64,000 bases of DNA from Acidobacteriota bacterium (lineage in GTDB: Bacteria; Acidobacteriota; Blastocatellia; Pyrinomonadales; Pyrinomonadaceae), in contig JAHBSG010000002.1 of the NCBI GenBank assembly GCA_019639235.1, forward strand, positions 124,001 through 188,000. The letters run 5' to 3'. The notes below the pieces were generated by a model. The model saw only the letters and a list, made by a program, of their open reading frames with translations. It made no database searches and had not been told where the DNA came from. Positions 15,662-27,005 of the stretch are shown here, one piece after another. Within the stretch, counting starts at the first letter, position 1; each line of letters opens with the position of its first letter. Position numbers and translations under genes: made by a program.

Positions 15662-16591
15662 TTGAAGAGGTTTCAGCCGGCGTCTTTCATTACCGACGCG
15701 AAGTGGAATAAAGGCGGCGGCGGCGGTGATATCGAGTTCGTGAGCCAGACGCTTTCAACCGCGAGGAGACATCTTCCCGAATACCTGATCGAAGCATGGT
15801 GCCTCGGCACGTTCATGTTTTCAGCGTGTACGTTCGGTGTGCTTGTTTTTCATCCTTCGTCGCCTGCGTCCGGAATCGAGCCGCTAGCCCGCGGTGTGCT
15901 AATGGGCATCGCGATGGGGCTTACGGCGATCCTGATCATCACGTCACCTTGGGGCAAGCGTTCCGGGGCTCACTTCAACCCGGCGGTGACTCTCGCATTT
16001 TATCGGCTCGGCAAGATCAGCGGCACCGACGCCGCGTTCTATGTTCTGGCACATTTCATCGGCGGGGTTCTTGGCGTGCTCCTAGCATGGGCGATCTTTG
16101 GCGACCGGCTCGCCGCATCGACAGTGAATTTCGTTGTCACGGTGCCCGGCGTTTATGGCACATCGGCGGCAGCGGCCGGCGAGTTCCTGATCGCCTTCGT
16201 GCAGATGACCTTGATCCTGGTCATCTCAAATACGATGCGGCTTTCACGATTCACACCGTTCATCGCCGGGACAATGGTCGCACTTTACATAGCGATCGAG
16301 GCACCCGTCTCAGGAATGAGCATGAATCCGGCACGGACGTTTGCCTCAGCGGCGGTCGCCGGACATTGGGACGGTTGGTGGATCTACTTTACGGCGCCGC
16401 CCGCAGCGATGCTCGCCGCAGCCGAGGTGTATGCACGGAGCCGCGGTATACACAAGGTGCTTTGCGCAAAGCTCGACCACACGGGCCGTTCACGCTGCAT
16501 TTTCAACTGCGGCTACCACGATGCGGAACCCGAAGCGATCGAGGTTACGAAGGACAGGCGGTTTGCGAAAACGGCGGCAGGGCTTTTCTAA
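15662..16591 (+). CDS. MIP family channel (aquaporin/glycerol facilitator)
   Basis: A 309-residue inner-membrane channel with six hydrophobic segments and both NPA boxes: HFNPAVTLAFYRLG and MSMNPARTFASAAVAGHWDGWWIYF. The second half has the Arg after NPA that forms the selectivity filter. The C-terminal 55 residues after the last helix are cytoplasmic and carry two cysteines. The TTG at 15662 gives a glycine-rich N-terminus; GTG 15740 is a shorter alternative, so the start is uncertain. The next gene, a GMC oxidoreductase, starts 17 bp downstream, which suggests an operon handling a small polyol or sugar product. That link is inference. Confidence 0.85.
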   Translation: MKRFQPASFITDAKWNKGGGGGDIEFVSQTLSTARRHLPEYLIEAWCLGTFMFSACTFGVLVFHPSSPASGIEPLARGVLMGIAMGLTAILIITSPWGKRSGAHFNPAVTLAFYRLGKISGTDAAFYVLAHFIGGVLGVLLAWAIFGDRLAASTVNFVVTVPGVYGTSAAAAGEFLIAFVQMTLILVISNTMRLSRFTPFIAGTMVALYIAIEAPVSGMSMNPARTFASAAVAGHWDGWWIYFTAPPAAMLAAAEVYARSRGIHKVLCAKLDHTGRSRCIFNCGYHDAEPEAIEVTKDRRFAKTAAGLF

Positions 16592-16608
16592 GTATTGGTT
16601 GAAACTTT

Positions 16609-18174
16609 ATGACGAACGGACATTACGACTTGATCATCATCGGAACGGGAGCGGGCGGTGGAACGCTCGCACGCAAACTTGCACCTTCCGGCAAGAAGAT
16701 CCTCATCCTCGAACGCGGCGATTACGTAAAACGTGAACCGGACAACTGGAACTCGCGAGCGGTCAACGTCGAGGGCAAGTACAACACGAAAGAGGTCTGG
16801 TACGACCGCGACGGCAAGCCGCTCCATCCGCACACGAACTACAACGTCGGCGGGAACACTAAGTTCTACGGAGCCGCTCTTTTCCGGATGCGCGAACGCG
16901 ACTTCGGCGAGCTCAAACACTACGACGGGATCTCGCCGGCATGGCCGATAACGTACGACGAACTCGAGCCTTTCTATACTCAGGCCGAGCAGATGTATGA
17001 AGTGCACGGCAATCGCGGCGAGGACCCGACCGAGCCATGGGCTTCGGCACCGTACGCCGCCGCCGCGGTCAGCCACGAGCCTCGTATATCCGAGCTTGCG
17101 GAAGACTTTGCAGCCGCGGGAGTAAGGCCCTTCCACGTGCCGCTCGGCATTCGGCTGAAGGAAAATGACCGCAAGAGTATCTGCGTCCGCTGTGCGACCT
17201 GCGACGGTTTTCCGTGTCTTCTGAATGCGAAATCCGATTCGCAGGTTTGCGGTGTTGACCATGCGACCGAGCGGCCGAACGTGACGCTGCTGACGAACGC
17301 CAAAGTTACGCGGCTCGAGACGGACGCAACCGGAAGAAGCGTCTCGTCGGTCGTGGTCGAACGCGAAGGCCGGATCGAGTCCTACTCGGCGAGCATCGTT
17401 GTGCTTTCGGCCGGTGCGATCAATTCGGCAGCCCTACTGCTTCGTTCGGCAAACGAACGGCACCCGAACGGGCTTGCGAACAGCTCGGACCAGGTCGGTC
17501 GAAACTACATGGGCCACGTTAACTCGGTCCTGCTCGCGGTCTCAAAATGCCCGAACCCGACGGTCTTTCAGAAGACGCTCGGCGTGAACGATTTCTATTT
17601 CGGCACACCGGATTTTCCTTTTCCGATGGGCCATATTTCGTTCGTCGGCAAGCTCGATGGCGTCACGCTTTCGGCCGGTGCCCCAAAGATAACGCCGGGC
17701 TTTACGCTCGAGATGATGGCCCGCCATTCGCTCGACTTTTGGCTGACGACCGAGGACCTTCCGCGGCCGGAAAATCGCGTAACGCTGAATAAGCAGGGCG
17801 ACATCGTGCTCGACTACACGCCGAACAACCTGGAGCCGCACAAGCGGCTGCAGGCAAAGCTCAAGGAGCTGATGAAAAGTCAGCGGGCCTGCAAAATGCA
17901 CGGCCATGAGTGCCACCAGGGCCTCTTCTCGCGGAACCTCTACCTCGGGCAACAGATCCCGCTTGCGGGCGTTGCCCATCAGAACGGAACGGTGAGGTTC
18001 GGCGATGACCCGGCGACATCGGTGCTTGACCGCAACTGTAAGGCGCATGACCTCGACAATCTCTACGTTGTTGACGGCGGGTTCTTTCCATCAAGCTCGG
18101 CCGTTAACCCGGCCCTTACGATCATGGCAAACGCCCTTCGCGTAGGCCGGCACATTCTTGAGAGGCTGGGATGA
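16609..18174 (+). CDS. GMC family FAD oxidoreductase
   Basis: A 521-residue flavoprotein. The N-terminal FAD motif is LIIIGTGAGGGTLARKLAPSGK with LERGDY; the middle has YNVGGNTKFYGAALFRMRERDF (GMC signature) and a cysteine-rich CVRCATCDGFPCLL insert. The C-terminal VVDGGFFPSSSAVNPALTIMANALRVG holds the conserved Asn, with the preceding HQNGTVRFG supplying His. The family oxidises alcohols or sugars such as glucose, gluconate or cholesterol; the exact substrate is not evident. It lacks a signal peptide. The stop overlaps the next start (ATGA), so the two are translationally coupled. Confidence 0.9.
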   Translation: MTNGHYDLIIIGTGAGGGTLARKLAPSGKKILILERGDYVKREPDNWNSRAVNVEGKYNTKEVWYDRDGKPLHPHTNYNVGGNTKFYGAALFRMRERDFGELKHYDGISPAWPITYDELEPFYTQAEQMYEVHGNRGEDPTEPWASAPYAAAAVSHEPRISELAEDFAAAGVRPFHVPLGIRLKENDRKSICVRCATCDGFPCLLNAKSDSQVCGVDHATERPNVTLLTNAKVTRLETDATGRSVSSVVVEREGRIESYSASIVVLSAGAINSAALLLRSANERHPNGLANSSDQVGRNYMGHVNSVLLAVSKCPNPTVFQKTLGVNDFYFGTPDFPFPMGHISFVGKLDGVTLSAGAPKITPGFTLEMMARHSLDFWLTTEDLPRPENRVTLNKQGDIVLDYTPNNLEPHKRLQAKLKELMKSQRACKMHGHECHQGLFSRNLYLGQQIPLAGVAHQNGTVRFGDDPATSVLDRNCKAHDLDNLYVVDGGFFPSSSAVNPALTIMANALRVGRHILERLG

Positions 18175-19217
18175 CACGAGCGAATATCACAATAGATTTC
18201 TTCCGAATACGGCGGGCAGTTCTTCTCGCTTTTGCGATCTTTGTCCTGATCGCCTCGGCCGAGGCGGCAGCGGTAAAGAGGATCGAGTCGGTCGGCTTTA
18301 CCGTCTCGGACATGGACAGGGCAATCGATTTTTACCGCGATGTGTTGACCTTCGAAGTAGAAAGCGACACGGAGATACATGGACGCGAGTACGAACTTCT
18401 GACCGGAGCTTTTGGAGCACGGTCGCGGATCGTCCGGCTTCGGCTCGGCGACGAGGTGATCGAACTGACCGAGTTCTTGACGCCCCGCGGACGGCCGATC
18501 CCGCAGGACTCGCGGAGCAACGACCTCTGGTTTCAGCACGTGGCGATCATCGTTTCGGATATGGACGCTGCGTACGCACGGCTCCGGGCGAACAAGGTCG
18601 AACACGCCTCGACCGGGCCGCAGACACTGCCAGAGTACATCAAACCGGCGGCCGGCATCCGTGCATTCTATTTCAAGGACCCGGACGGCCATGTGCTTGA
18701 GGTGCTTGAGTTTCCGCCGGACAAGGGAAAAGAGAAATGGCACCGGCTGGCGGAAGGCGGACGGCTTTTTCTCGGCATAGATCACACGGCGATCGCGGTG
18801 AGCGATACGGACCGGAGCCTTGGCTTTTACGGCGATAAGCTCGGGCTGCGGGTCGCGGGTGAGAGCATGAACTACGGCCCGGAACAGGAACGGCTCAATA
18901 ACGTCTTTGGTGCAAGGCTTCGGATCACGGGCCTCGCGACGCCGGAAGAGGGAATCGCTGTCGAGTTCCTCGAATATCTGGCTCCGCGAACGGGCGGGCC
19001 ATACCCGCGTCCTTCCGCCGCAAATGACCTTTGGCACTGGCAAACGAGCTTCGTTGCAGACAGCATTTCCTTCGTCGAGATGCTGAAAGCGGAATATGTT
19101 TCGAGTGGAACGGTATCTATACCAAAAGGTCCGCTGGGCTTTAGCCGGGCGGCGACTGTGCGTGACCCGGATGGGCACGCCGTGAGAATCATTGAAGTTG
19201 GAGAAAAGATAAAATAA
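18171..19217 (+). CDS. Exported protein with two VOC (glyoxalase-like) domains
   Basis: A 348-residue protein. A hydrophobic N-terminus (AVLLAFAIFVLIASAEAA) is a signal peptide or anchor. Two tandem VOC domains follow, residues 40-190 (ESVGFTVSDMDRAIDFY ... FQHVAIIVSDMDAAYARL ... VLEVLEFPP) and 200-345 (DHTAIAVSDTDRSLGFY ... VRIIEVG). His and Glu metal ligands are visible in both, although the first strand of domain 1 has Val where His is usual. Coupled by ATGA to the GMC oxidoreductase upstream and by TAATG to the YHS lipoprotein downstream. Reaction unknown; a dioxygenase or isomerase acting outside the cytoplasm is possible. Confidence 0.85.
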   Translation: MTRANITIDFFRIRRAVLLAFAIFVLIASAEAAAVKRIESVGFTVSDMDRAIDFYRDVLTFEVESDTEIHGREYELLTGAFGARSRIVRLRLGDEVIELTEFLTPRGRPIPQDSRSNDLWFQHVAIIVSDMDAAYARLRANKVEHASTGPQTLPEYIKPAAGIRAFYFKDPDGHVLEVLEFPPDKGKEKWHRLAEGGRLFLGIDHTAIAVSDTDRSLGFYGDKLGLRVAGESMNYGPEQERLNNVFGARLRITGLATPEEGIAVEFLEYLAPRTGGPYPRPSAANDLWHWQTSFVADSISFVEMLKAEYVSSGTVSIPKGPLGFSRAATVRDPDGHAVRIIEVGEKIK

Positions 19218-19702
19218 TGATCATTACGGGAAAGAGAATATTGATCTTTACGGCGGCGATCGCGGCCGCAGCAATTATCGGAGCATGCTCTAAACAAAGC
19301 ACGCAACTCGGATTCAATGCATCGGCCGACGGCCTTGCACTTGATGGCTATGACACTGTCGCCTATTTCGTGGTAGGGTCGGCCGCCAAGGGTGATCCGA
19401 GGTTCAAGCACGTCTGGAACGGTGTCACCTGGTATTTTTCATCCGAAGAGAATATGAAAACCTTTCAGGCCGAACCTGAACGCTATGCTCCGCAATATGG
19501 CGGCTATTGCTCGTATGCGGTATCGGAAGGGTACACCGCCGATGGCGACCCCGAGGCCTGGAAGGTGGTCGATGGTAAGCTGTATCTTAACTACAACATG
19601 GACGTAAAGGCGACCTGGGAAAAGAAGCAGAGTGAACGCATCGAGAACGCGAACAAGAACTGGGAGGCCTTTAAAACAAAGCCGCCGGTGAAAAAGGGCT
19701 GA
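19217..19702 (+). CDS. YHS-domain lipoprotein
   Basis: A 161-residue lipoprotein: a hydrophobic N-terminus ending in the lipobox IIGAC. The domain with LALDGYDTVAYFVVGSAAKGDPRFKHVWNGVTWYFSSEENMKTFQAEPERYAPQYGGYCSYAVSEGYTADG is a YHS-type module of the kind found in periplasmic proteins linked to metals or redox enzymes. ATG 19217 overlaps the upstream stop (TAATG). The C-terminal tail is charged. It is the last gene of the coupled GMC-VOC-YHS run and is followed by a weak terminator-like hairpin. Confidence 0.88.
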   Translation: MIITGKRILIFTAAIAAAAIIGACSKQSTQLGFNASADGLALDGYDTVAYFVVGSAAKGDPRFKHVWNGVTWYFSSEENMKTFQAEPERYAPQYGGYCSYAVSEGYTADGDPEAWKVVDGKLYLNYNMDVKATWEKKQSERIENANKNWEAFKTKPPVKKG

Positions 19703-19717
19703 TCCGCAAGAAACAGT

Positions 19718-19756
19718 GGAGCAAATTGGGGGCGGCTCTGTCGCTCCCTTTTTATT
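19718..19756 (+). terminator. Possible weak terminator
   Basis: GGAGC and GCTCC arms are separated by a 20-base loop and followed by CTTTTTATTTT. The stem is short, so this is tentative. Position after the YHS gene and before the glucosidase fits an operon boundary. Confidence 0.35.
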
Positions 19757-19813
19757 TTCGATCTCAGCCCGCCGAAAGGAATAAAGCGGTAATGAGCAGG
19801 AATTGGTGACGTG

Positions 19814-22447
<2,634 letters not shown>

Positions 22448-22483
22448 GAGATAGACCGAAATCGAAATAAGGACAAAACGAAC

Positions 22484-23587
22484 ATGAAAGCGATAGCAGT
22501 TAAGCCGGGCGTTCCGGATTCAGTACATCTGGTAGAAATGTCAAAGCCATCGGTAGATGATGTGCCGCTTGGGCGAGGAGTCTTGGTGAAGGTGCTCCGC
22601 GTCGGGGTTGACGGTACGGACAAAGAGATCAACAACGCCGAGTACGGTGCGGCACCCGAAGGCGAGGATTTTCTGGTGATCGGGCATGAAGGCTTTGGTG
22701 TGGTCGAAGAGGTCGGGCCGGCGGTCAGCGAACTAAAGCCCGGCGACTATGTCGTCGCGACGGTAAGACGGCCGGGCGGCAGCATCTATGACCTGATCGG
22801 CACGAACGACATGACGACCGACGATCAGTACTTTGAACGCGGCATCAATCTGCGGCACGGGTTTCTTTCGGAATACTACGTAGAAGACGCGGAGTTTGTC
22901 GTGAAGATCCCGCGGGGTTTGAAGAACGTCGGCGTTCTACTCGAGCCGATGACCGTAGTGCAGAAGGGCATAACACAGGCCTATGAGATACAGCGGCGGC
23001 TTCGCGTTTGGCGGCCGCGGCGTGCAGCCGTGCTCGGAGCGGGGACCATCGGGCTGCTGGCAACGCTCGTGCTCCGGCTGAAAGGGATCGAGGTGGTCAC
23101 GTTCGGACGCTCGCCCCGGCCATATTTGAACTCGGACCTCATCGAGGAACTCGGAGCTCAATACGTTTCGACCGAGGACATCTCTGTTCACGACTTTGCC
23201 GGCCGGAATGGTGCGTTTGACCTAATCTTCGAAGCTACGGGTTTTTCGCCGATAGTCTTCGATGCGATGCAAGCGCTCGAAAAGAACGGCGTCCTTGTCC
23301 TCTCGAGTGTGACCGGCGGCGACCGAAAGGTCGAGGTGCCGACAGACAAGATAAACCTCGACTTCGTCCTCGGCAACCGGGTGATGGTCGGGACGGTCAA
23401 TGCGAATCGGGAATATTTTGAGAGCGGTGCGAAAGACATGGCCGCCGCCGTGCTCGAATACGGGAATTGGCTCGAACGCCTACTAACACATCCCGTCGAT
23501 GGACTTGAAAACTACGAACAGCTTTTCGACGCACTCACCAACGGCAAGGGCGTAATAAAAGCCTACTGTGAAGTTGCAGCCGGATGA
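22484..23587 (+). CDS. Glucose 1-dehydrogenase, medium-chain zinc type
   Basis: A 367-residue enzyme of the archaeal-type glucose dehydrogenase group. The N-terminal catalytic domain has [19 protein letters not shown] and [17 protein letters not shown]; the Rossmann domain has [19 protein letters not shown] followed by GRS, consistent with NADP preference. Most relatives have Cys before GTD as zinc ligand; here it is Asp, as I recall for haloarchaeal enzymes. It oxidises glucose to gluconolactone. It follows the glucosidase and is the last gene before the integrative element; its stop is only 20 bp from the left attachment site. Confidence 0.88.
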   Translation: MKAIAVKPGVPDSVHLVEMSKPSVDDVPLGRGVLVKVLRVGVDGTDKEINNAEYGAAPEGEDFLVIGHEGFGVVEEVGPAVSELKPGDYVVATVRRPGGSIYDLIGTNDMTTDDQYFERGINLRHGFLSEYYVEDAEFVVKIPRGLKNVGVLLEPMTVVQKGITQAYEIQRRLRVWRPRRAAVLGAGTIGLLATLVLRLKGIEVVTFGRSPRPYLNSDLIEELGAQYVSTEDISVHDFAGRNGAFDLIFEATGFSPIVFDAMQALEKNGVLVLSSVTGGDRKVEVPTDKINLDFVLGNRVMVGTVNANREYFESGAKDMAAAVLEYGNWLERLLTHPVDGLENYEQLFDALTNGKGVIKAYCEVAAG

Positions 23588-23609
23588 TCCCTGGCAAGCA
23601 CTCCAAGAA

Positions 23610-23656
23610 ATGGAGCCACCCATCGGACTTGAACCGATGACCTTTCGATTACGAAT
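23610..23656. repeat. attL: duplicated 3' part of tRNA-Thr
   Basis: 47 bp identical to 51061-51107, covering the CCA end, T arm, variable loop and the 3' side of the anticodon arm up to the anticodon. After ACGAAT the left copy diverges (GGAATGGGC against CGAATGCTC), so it is not a functional tRNA. Confidence 0.93.
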
Positions 23657-23798
23657 GGAATGGGCTAGCTTTCGGTTAACCCCGTAAAAACGTGAAAATA
23701 AACGCCCAAAGCTCGATAAACACTGGCTTCCGTGACAACTTTTCCTTTGCAGCGTTTCGCACGCGGTATCATGCTGTGGCATAATTAGGACTCAAATC

Positions 23799-23820
23799 GA
23801 GTCCTAAAATGAGTCCTACT
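23799..23820 (+). repeat. Left integrase arm-site-like repeat
   Basis: A 22-bp sequence beginning GAGTCCTAAAATGAGTCC, itself two GAGTCCTA half-units, recurs with one mismatch at 50975-50996 near the other end. A further inverted unit (TAGGACTC) lies at 23786-23793. Position about 140 bp inside the left core and just before the integrase gene fits an integrase arm-binding or excision site. Confidence 0.7.
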
Positions 23821-23838
23821 AATTGATCGAGGGTGCGT

Positions 23839-25068
23839 ATGGAGATCAGACATTCAATTTTTCGGCGTGGTAAGAAAAGCTCTAAGACGGCGAAACCGTA
23901 TCAGCGATCCTGGACGCTGCGATTTACCTTCACCGACCAACACGGGGCCACGAAGCGAAAAACGTATCAGTTTGCAACGAGGAACGATGCGGTTGATGCC
24001 AGACAGCGCCTGGAGTCAGATCTCAAAAAGACGCACGGCCAAAGTGCTGTCGGCGACAAGATGACCTTCAGGGATCTTGCCGAGTATTCAAAGAGAACCT
24101 TCTACCGTCCCGCGGAGATCGTTGACGGCAGAAAGGTCGCGGGAATCAAGTCGTATAAGCAGACCTACTCGTCGATCGATTCGCTTGTTGGGTATTTCGG
24201 AAAGCGCAAACTTGCTTCCCTAACACGCAGCGACCTTGATGGCTACAAATCATGGAGATTGAAGCAAGGCGACCGGCGAGGAGCGAAAGGTCAGCTCAAG
24301 CCATCGGAAAGGAATCCGGTCAGGCTCTCGACCGTGAATCGAGACCTTGCGATCTTCAAACACATGGTCAAGTTTGCGCACGCGGAAGGGTGGATCAGTC
24401 GTGACATAACGTTAGGATCGAAGGCGATAGACGCGGACGCAGAAACGGCAAGGACCCGAACGCTGACGGCGAGCGAAGAAGGACGTTTGCTTGCATCTTG
24501 TGACGGAGATCGGGAGATCATTTACAAACGCAAGGGAAAGACGATTTGCGCCAACGTCGAAGGCTTCAACCGGCATTTGAAAGCCCTTATACTGCTGGGG
24601 TTAGACTCGGGCCTGCGACGCGGGGAAATTCTGAAGCTCGATTGGCAGGACATCGACTTTGATCGAGGCGTTGTCCGCGTGCTGGGCATGCATACGAAGA
24701 CGCAGAAGACCAGGTTTACCACATTATCGGAGCGGACGCGGAAGGAGCTCGTCAGTCTGCCGAACTTCGGTGCGGAGGGAAAGGTGTTTCCGTTCAATGA
24801 TTTCAAACGATCGTGGCGGACGGCCCTTAAAGTCGCCGAAATCGATGGGCTGACGTTTCACGACCTGAGACGAACATTTGTTACCCGGCTTCAGGCTGAC
24901 GGTCTATCGATCGGAATTGCTGCGGAACTCGCCGGACATGCGAGACTCGAAACAACGCAAAAGCACTACACGTCCACCGACAACGTGGAAATGATACTTG
25001 ATGCAGCGAAACGGATTAATGCGGCGAATGATGCCAGAGTGAACAACTGGCCCGATACTATCGAATGA
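23839..25068 (+). CDS. int: Tyrosine-type integrase of the element
   Basis: A 409-residue tyrosine recombinase. The N-terminal 65 residues are a basic arm-binding-like region (RSWTLRFTFTDQHGATKRKTYQF), followed by a SAM-like core-binding domain and the catalytic domain. Catalytic residues: Arg260 (GLRRGE), Lys in HTKTQKTR, His341 and Arg344 (FHDLRRTF), His367 (LAGHARLETT) and nucleophile Tyr377 (KHYTS). GAGGG seven bases upstream supports ATG 23839; a GTG lies two codons earlier. Location directly inside attL and the tRNA-Thr core at the other end show that it integrates into the tRNA 3' end. Confidence 0.95.
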   Translation: MEIRHSIFRRGKKSSKTAKPYQRSWTLRFTFTDQHGATKRKTYQFATRNDAVDARQRLESDLKKTHGQSAVGDKMTFRDLAEYSKRTFYRPAEIVDGRKVAGIKSYKQTYSSIDSLVGYFGKRKLASLTRSDLDGYKSWRLKQGDRRGAKGQLKPSERNPVRLSTVNRDLAIFKHMVKFAHAEGWISRDITLGSKAIDADAETARTRTLTASEEGRLLASCDGDREIIYKRKGKTICANVEGFNRHLKALILLGLDSGLRRGEILKLDWQDIDFDRGVVRVLGMHTKTQKTRFTTLSERTRKELVSLPNFGAEGKVFPFNDFKRSWRTALKVAEIDGLTFHDLRRTFVTRLQADGLSIGIAAELAGHARLETTQKHYTSTDNVEMILDAAKRINAANDARVNNWPDTIE

Positions 25069-25184
25069 TTCAACCGCAATGGACTTACGTTCCGGGATAG
25101 CTACAAAACTGACCCCACGCGAATCTCTGGAGCGAGCAGACGATTAATCTAAGGCAGACTAAGAATGAACAGAGAGGTTCTCGA

Positions 25185-26066
25185 GTGGAAATAGATATAA
25201 GTCAAGTCTTCACTGACGAACACCGTGCGGCGCTAGAACGTCTTGCAGCGGGCGGCCTTACCTACGAAGAATTTGAGGAGATTCGACAGGAGATACCACA
25301 CCCGCCTAATGACTTGTCTGCTGAACAATATCTTCGTATCAGGAAGTTGGAAATAGAAAGCGGCCTTGAGGTAGCTCTTACCGAGGCGACCTCATTAATT
25401 TTTGCGGTGAAAATCGCACACGCGGTAATCACCGGGAGAATCTCCGGGCGATTGGCCAGTCTGAACAATTTACCGGATCGAATGGAGAGACTCGAAAGGA
25501 TTGCTCAGTTTGAAATGGGTTCTGAAGTAGCTGAAGTACAAAGAGTTCTCGCAGAACACTCTCCTTTACCAACGCGTGAGATTCTGAGGGTGTACCGGCG
25601 CGTTCTTGACGATCACTTCGAGGTACTTGAAAAAGAATTCAATTTGGAAAAGAAAAGAAAGGAACGTAGGGACGATCTGGGGAACTCTGATCAAAGTGCG
25701 CCAAGCGAGCTAACGAATCGAGGAAAGCTACTCGCGAAGATTTGTCCATTGTTCAGAGATGCAGCACCGCAGATTCAGAAGGAGGTGTGGAGTCGGTTGT
25801 GTCACTTCACGCGTAAGCAATGGGCGCTTTTCATTAGCGAAGCAAGCCCAAAAAGGAAACAGTATAGCTCAGTAGGCGATGCAGTTGACGGGATCGCAAG
25901 ACCGCTAGCAAAGGAAATTGAAAAAATCAATGGGTTAACGAATATGCACAGCATTTCAATCGTTTCGGCAAGCCCGCGACACACCAAGGATCTGGAAAGG
26001 GTTCGAGAGGTGATATCAATCCTGAAAGCAAGCTCGATTCTGCTCAAGACCAGTACGTTACCCTAA
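25185..26066 (+). CDS. Hypothetical protein of the element
   Basis: A 293-residue soluble protein with a GTG start (MEIDISQVFTDEHRAALERLAAGG...). It is mostly helical and highly charged, with a basic stretch EKEFNLEKKRKERRDD in the middle and KEVWSRLCHFTRKQWALFISEASPKRKQ after it. The organisation of N-terminal helices, basic linker and C-terminal helical domain would fit a regulator or DNA-associated protein, but I recognise no family. It lies between integrase and the excisionase-like gene. Confidence 0.6.
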   Translation: MEIDISQVFTDEHRAALERLAAGGLTYEEFEEIRQEIPHPPNDLSAEQYLRIRKLEIESGLEVALTEATSLIFAVKIAHAVITGRISGRLASLNNLPDRMERLERIAQFEMGSEVAEVQRVLAEHSPLPTREILRVYRRVLDDHFEVLEKEFNLEKKRKERRDDLGNSDQSAPSELTNRGKLLAKICPLFRDAAPQIQKEVWSRLCHFTRKQWALFISEASPKRKQYSSVGDAVDGIARPLAKEIEKINGLTNMHSISIVSASPRHTKDLERVREVISILKASSILLKTSTLP

Positions 26067-26262
26067 CAGAAACCTAACCTTCACAATCGCTACGCACAGT
26101 GTTTCAGGGGTTGAGAAGGCGATTTACCCTACCAAAACCTAACAAAATTCTAACAAGATAAGATCGCTGATTTGATGGACAGTGTTTGGCAGAAATTGCC
26201 AGCACCCGTCTTGTTTTTGCGCAGGACGTCAAAATCACGAAAGAGGAGGACTGTACGTATTT

Positions 26263-26481
26263 ATGAAGCTGACTGAATACATACGAGAAAAGGACGTGCT
26301 TGAACTGTGGCCATTGTCTAAGGCTACTTTGATACGAGCTCGCAAAAAGGGCTTGCCGTTTGTGAGGTTAGGGGCATATATCTGCTACCGGCCCGAAGAT
26401 CTGGAGGCTCATTTTTGCCGTCCCCGATCTTGGGAAAAACCTGAAACGCCGCGGGGCGAGGAGGTGCAAGATGCAGCTTGA
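26263..26481 (+). CDS. Excisionase/MerR-like helix-turn-helix protein
   Basis: A 72-residue protein. MKLTEYIREKDVLELWPLSKATLIRARKKGLPFVRLGAYICYRPEDLEAHF is the winged-helix pattern of small excisionase and phage regulator (HTH_17-like) proteins. AAGAGGAGGA upstream is a strong ribosome site though 12 bp away; the frame is open upstream but unlike the family. It probably controls excision or early transcription of the element. It overlaps the next gene by 11 bp, beginning a tightly packed run. Confidence 0.75.
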   Translation: MKLTEYIREKDVLELWPLSKATLIRARKKGLPFVRLGAYICYRPEDLEAHFCRPRSWEKPETPRGEEVQDAA

Positions 26482-26743
26482 TGCGAACTATCGAATCGTG
26501 CGGGACGCTCATTCCTGGAATCTCGTGTATCTGAAAAATCCGAATAAGACGCAATACCATCCAAATCTTAAGCAAGCCTTGCTTGCTTACTTGCATTTAA
26601 GTCTAACGCCGCCTATCACGGTCCAGCACCTCTTAAAAGCCATATCTGAGACGGAGCAAAGGATCGAAGATATGCTTGCCGAGTCGTGCTTTGAAGGAGC
26701 GGCTAAGCCGAAGGGCAAAGGGGGGGAAGTAAAAAATGGTTAA
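26471..26743 (+). CDS. Small phage-type protein, DUF5405-like
   Basis: A 90-residue protein (MQLDANYRIVRDAHSWNLVY...). The pattern of an N-terminal strand pair, LKNPNKTQYHPNLKQALLAYLHLSL and a C-terminal helix LLKAISETEQRIEDMLAE resembles small phage early proteins such as DUF5405, with moderate confidence. It overlaps genes on both sides and is thus part of the early operon. Confidence 0.65.
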   Translation: MQLDANYRIVRDAHSWNLVYLKNPNKTQYHPNLKQALLAYLHLSLTPPITVQHLLKAISETEQRIEDMLAESCFEGAAKPKGKGGEVKNG

Positions 26744-27005
26744 TGATAAAAGAGCCGACCTTCGCGGGATCGGCTCAATAGAAAAACATTTAACGACCAA
26801 GTCAAAGCGGTCTTTCAACTCAAACTATAAACAATTCCCGAATTCGCATCAATGCAAATTTTGCGGTTCCGACTATATGCGATTCTCTTTGAATGGCTAT
26901 TGTCAACGCTGCCAGCAACGTGCGGAATTTGTGATCCGCGAAAGACCCTCAATTTCGGAACGGGCGATTGTAAGGAGCGCCATCGGCGAGGGGGTACAGG
27001 CATGA
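26736..27005 (+). CDS. Small zinc-ribbon-like protein
   Basis: An 89-residue basic protein. HQCKFCGSDYMRFSLNGYCQRCQQRAEF has two CxxC pairs 14 residues apart, a zinc-ribbon signature. The N-terminal 40 residues are basic and probably disordered. Overlaps the preceding gene by 8 bp and the following one by 4 bp (ATGA), so it is translated together with the primase-like gene and may assist it in DNA binding. Confidence 0.65.
   Translation: MVNDKRADLRGIGSIEKHLTTKSKRSFNSNYKQFPNSHQCKFCGSDYMRFSLNGYCQRCQQRAEFVIRERPSISERAIVRSAIGEGVQA

Noticed and set aside
23610..23680. Second tRNA-Thr at the left end
   Set aside because: Only the 3' 46 bases are present; the D arm and 5' acceptor side are missing, so it is attL.
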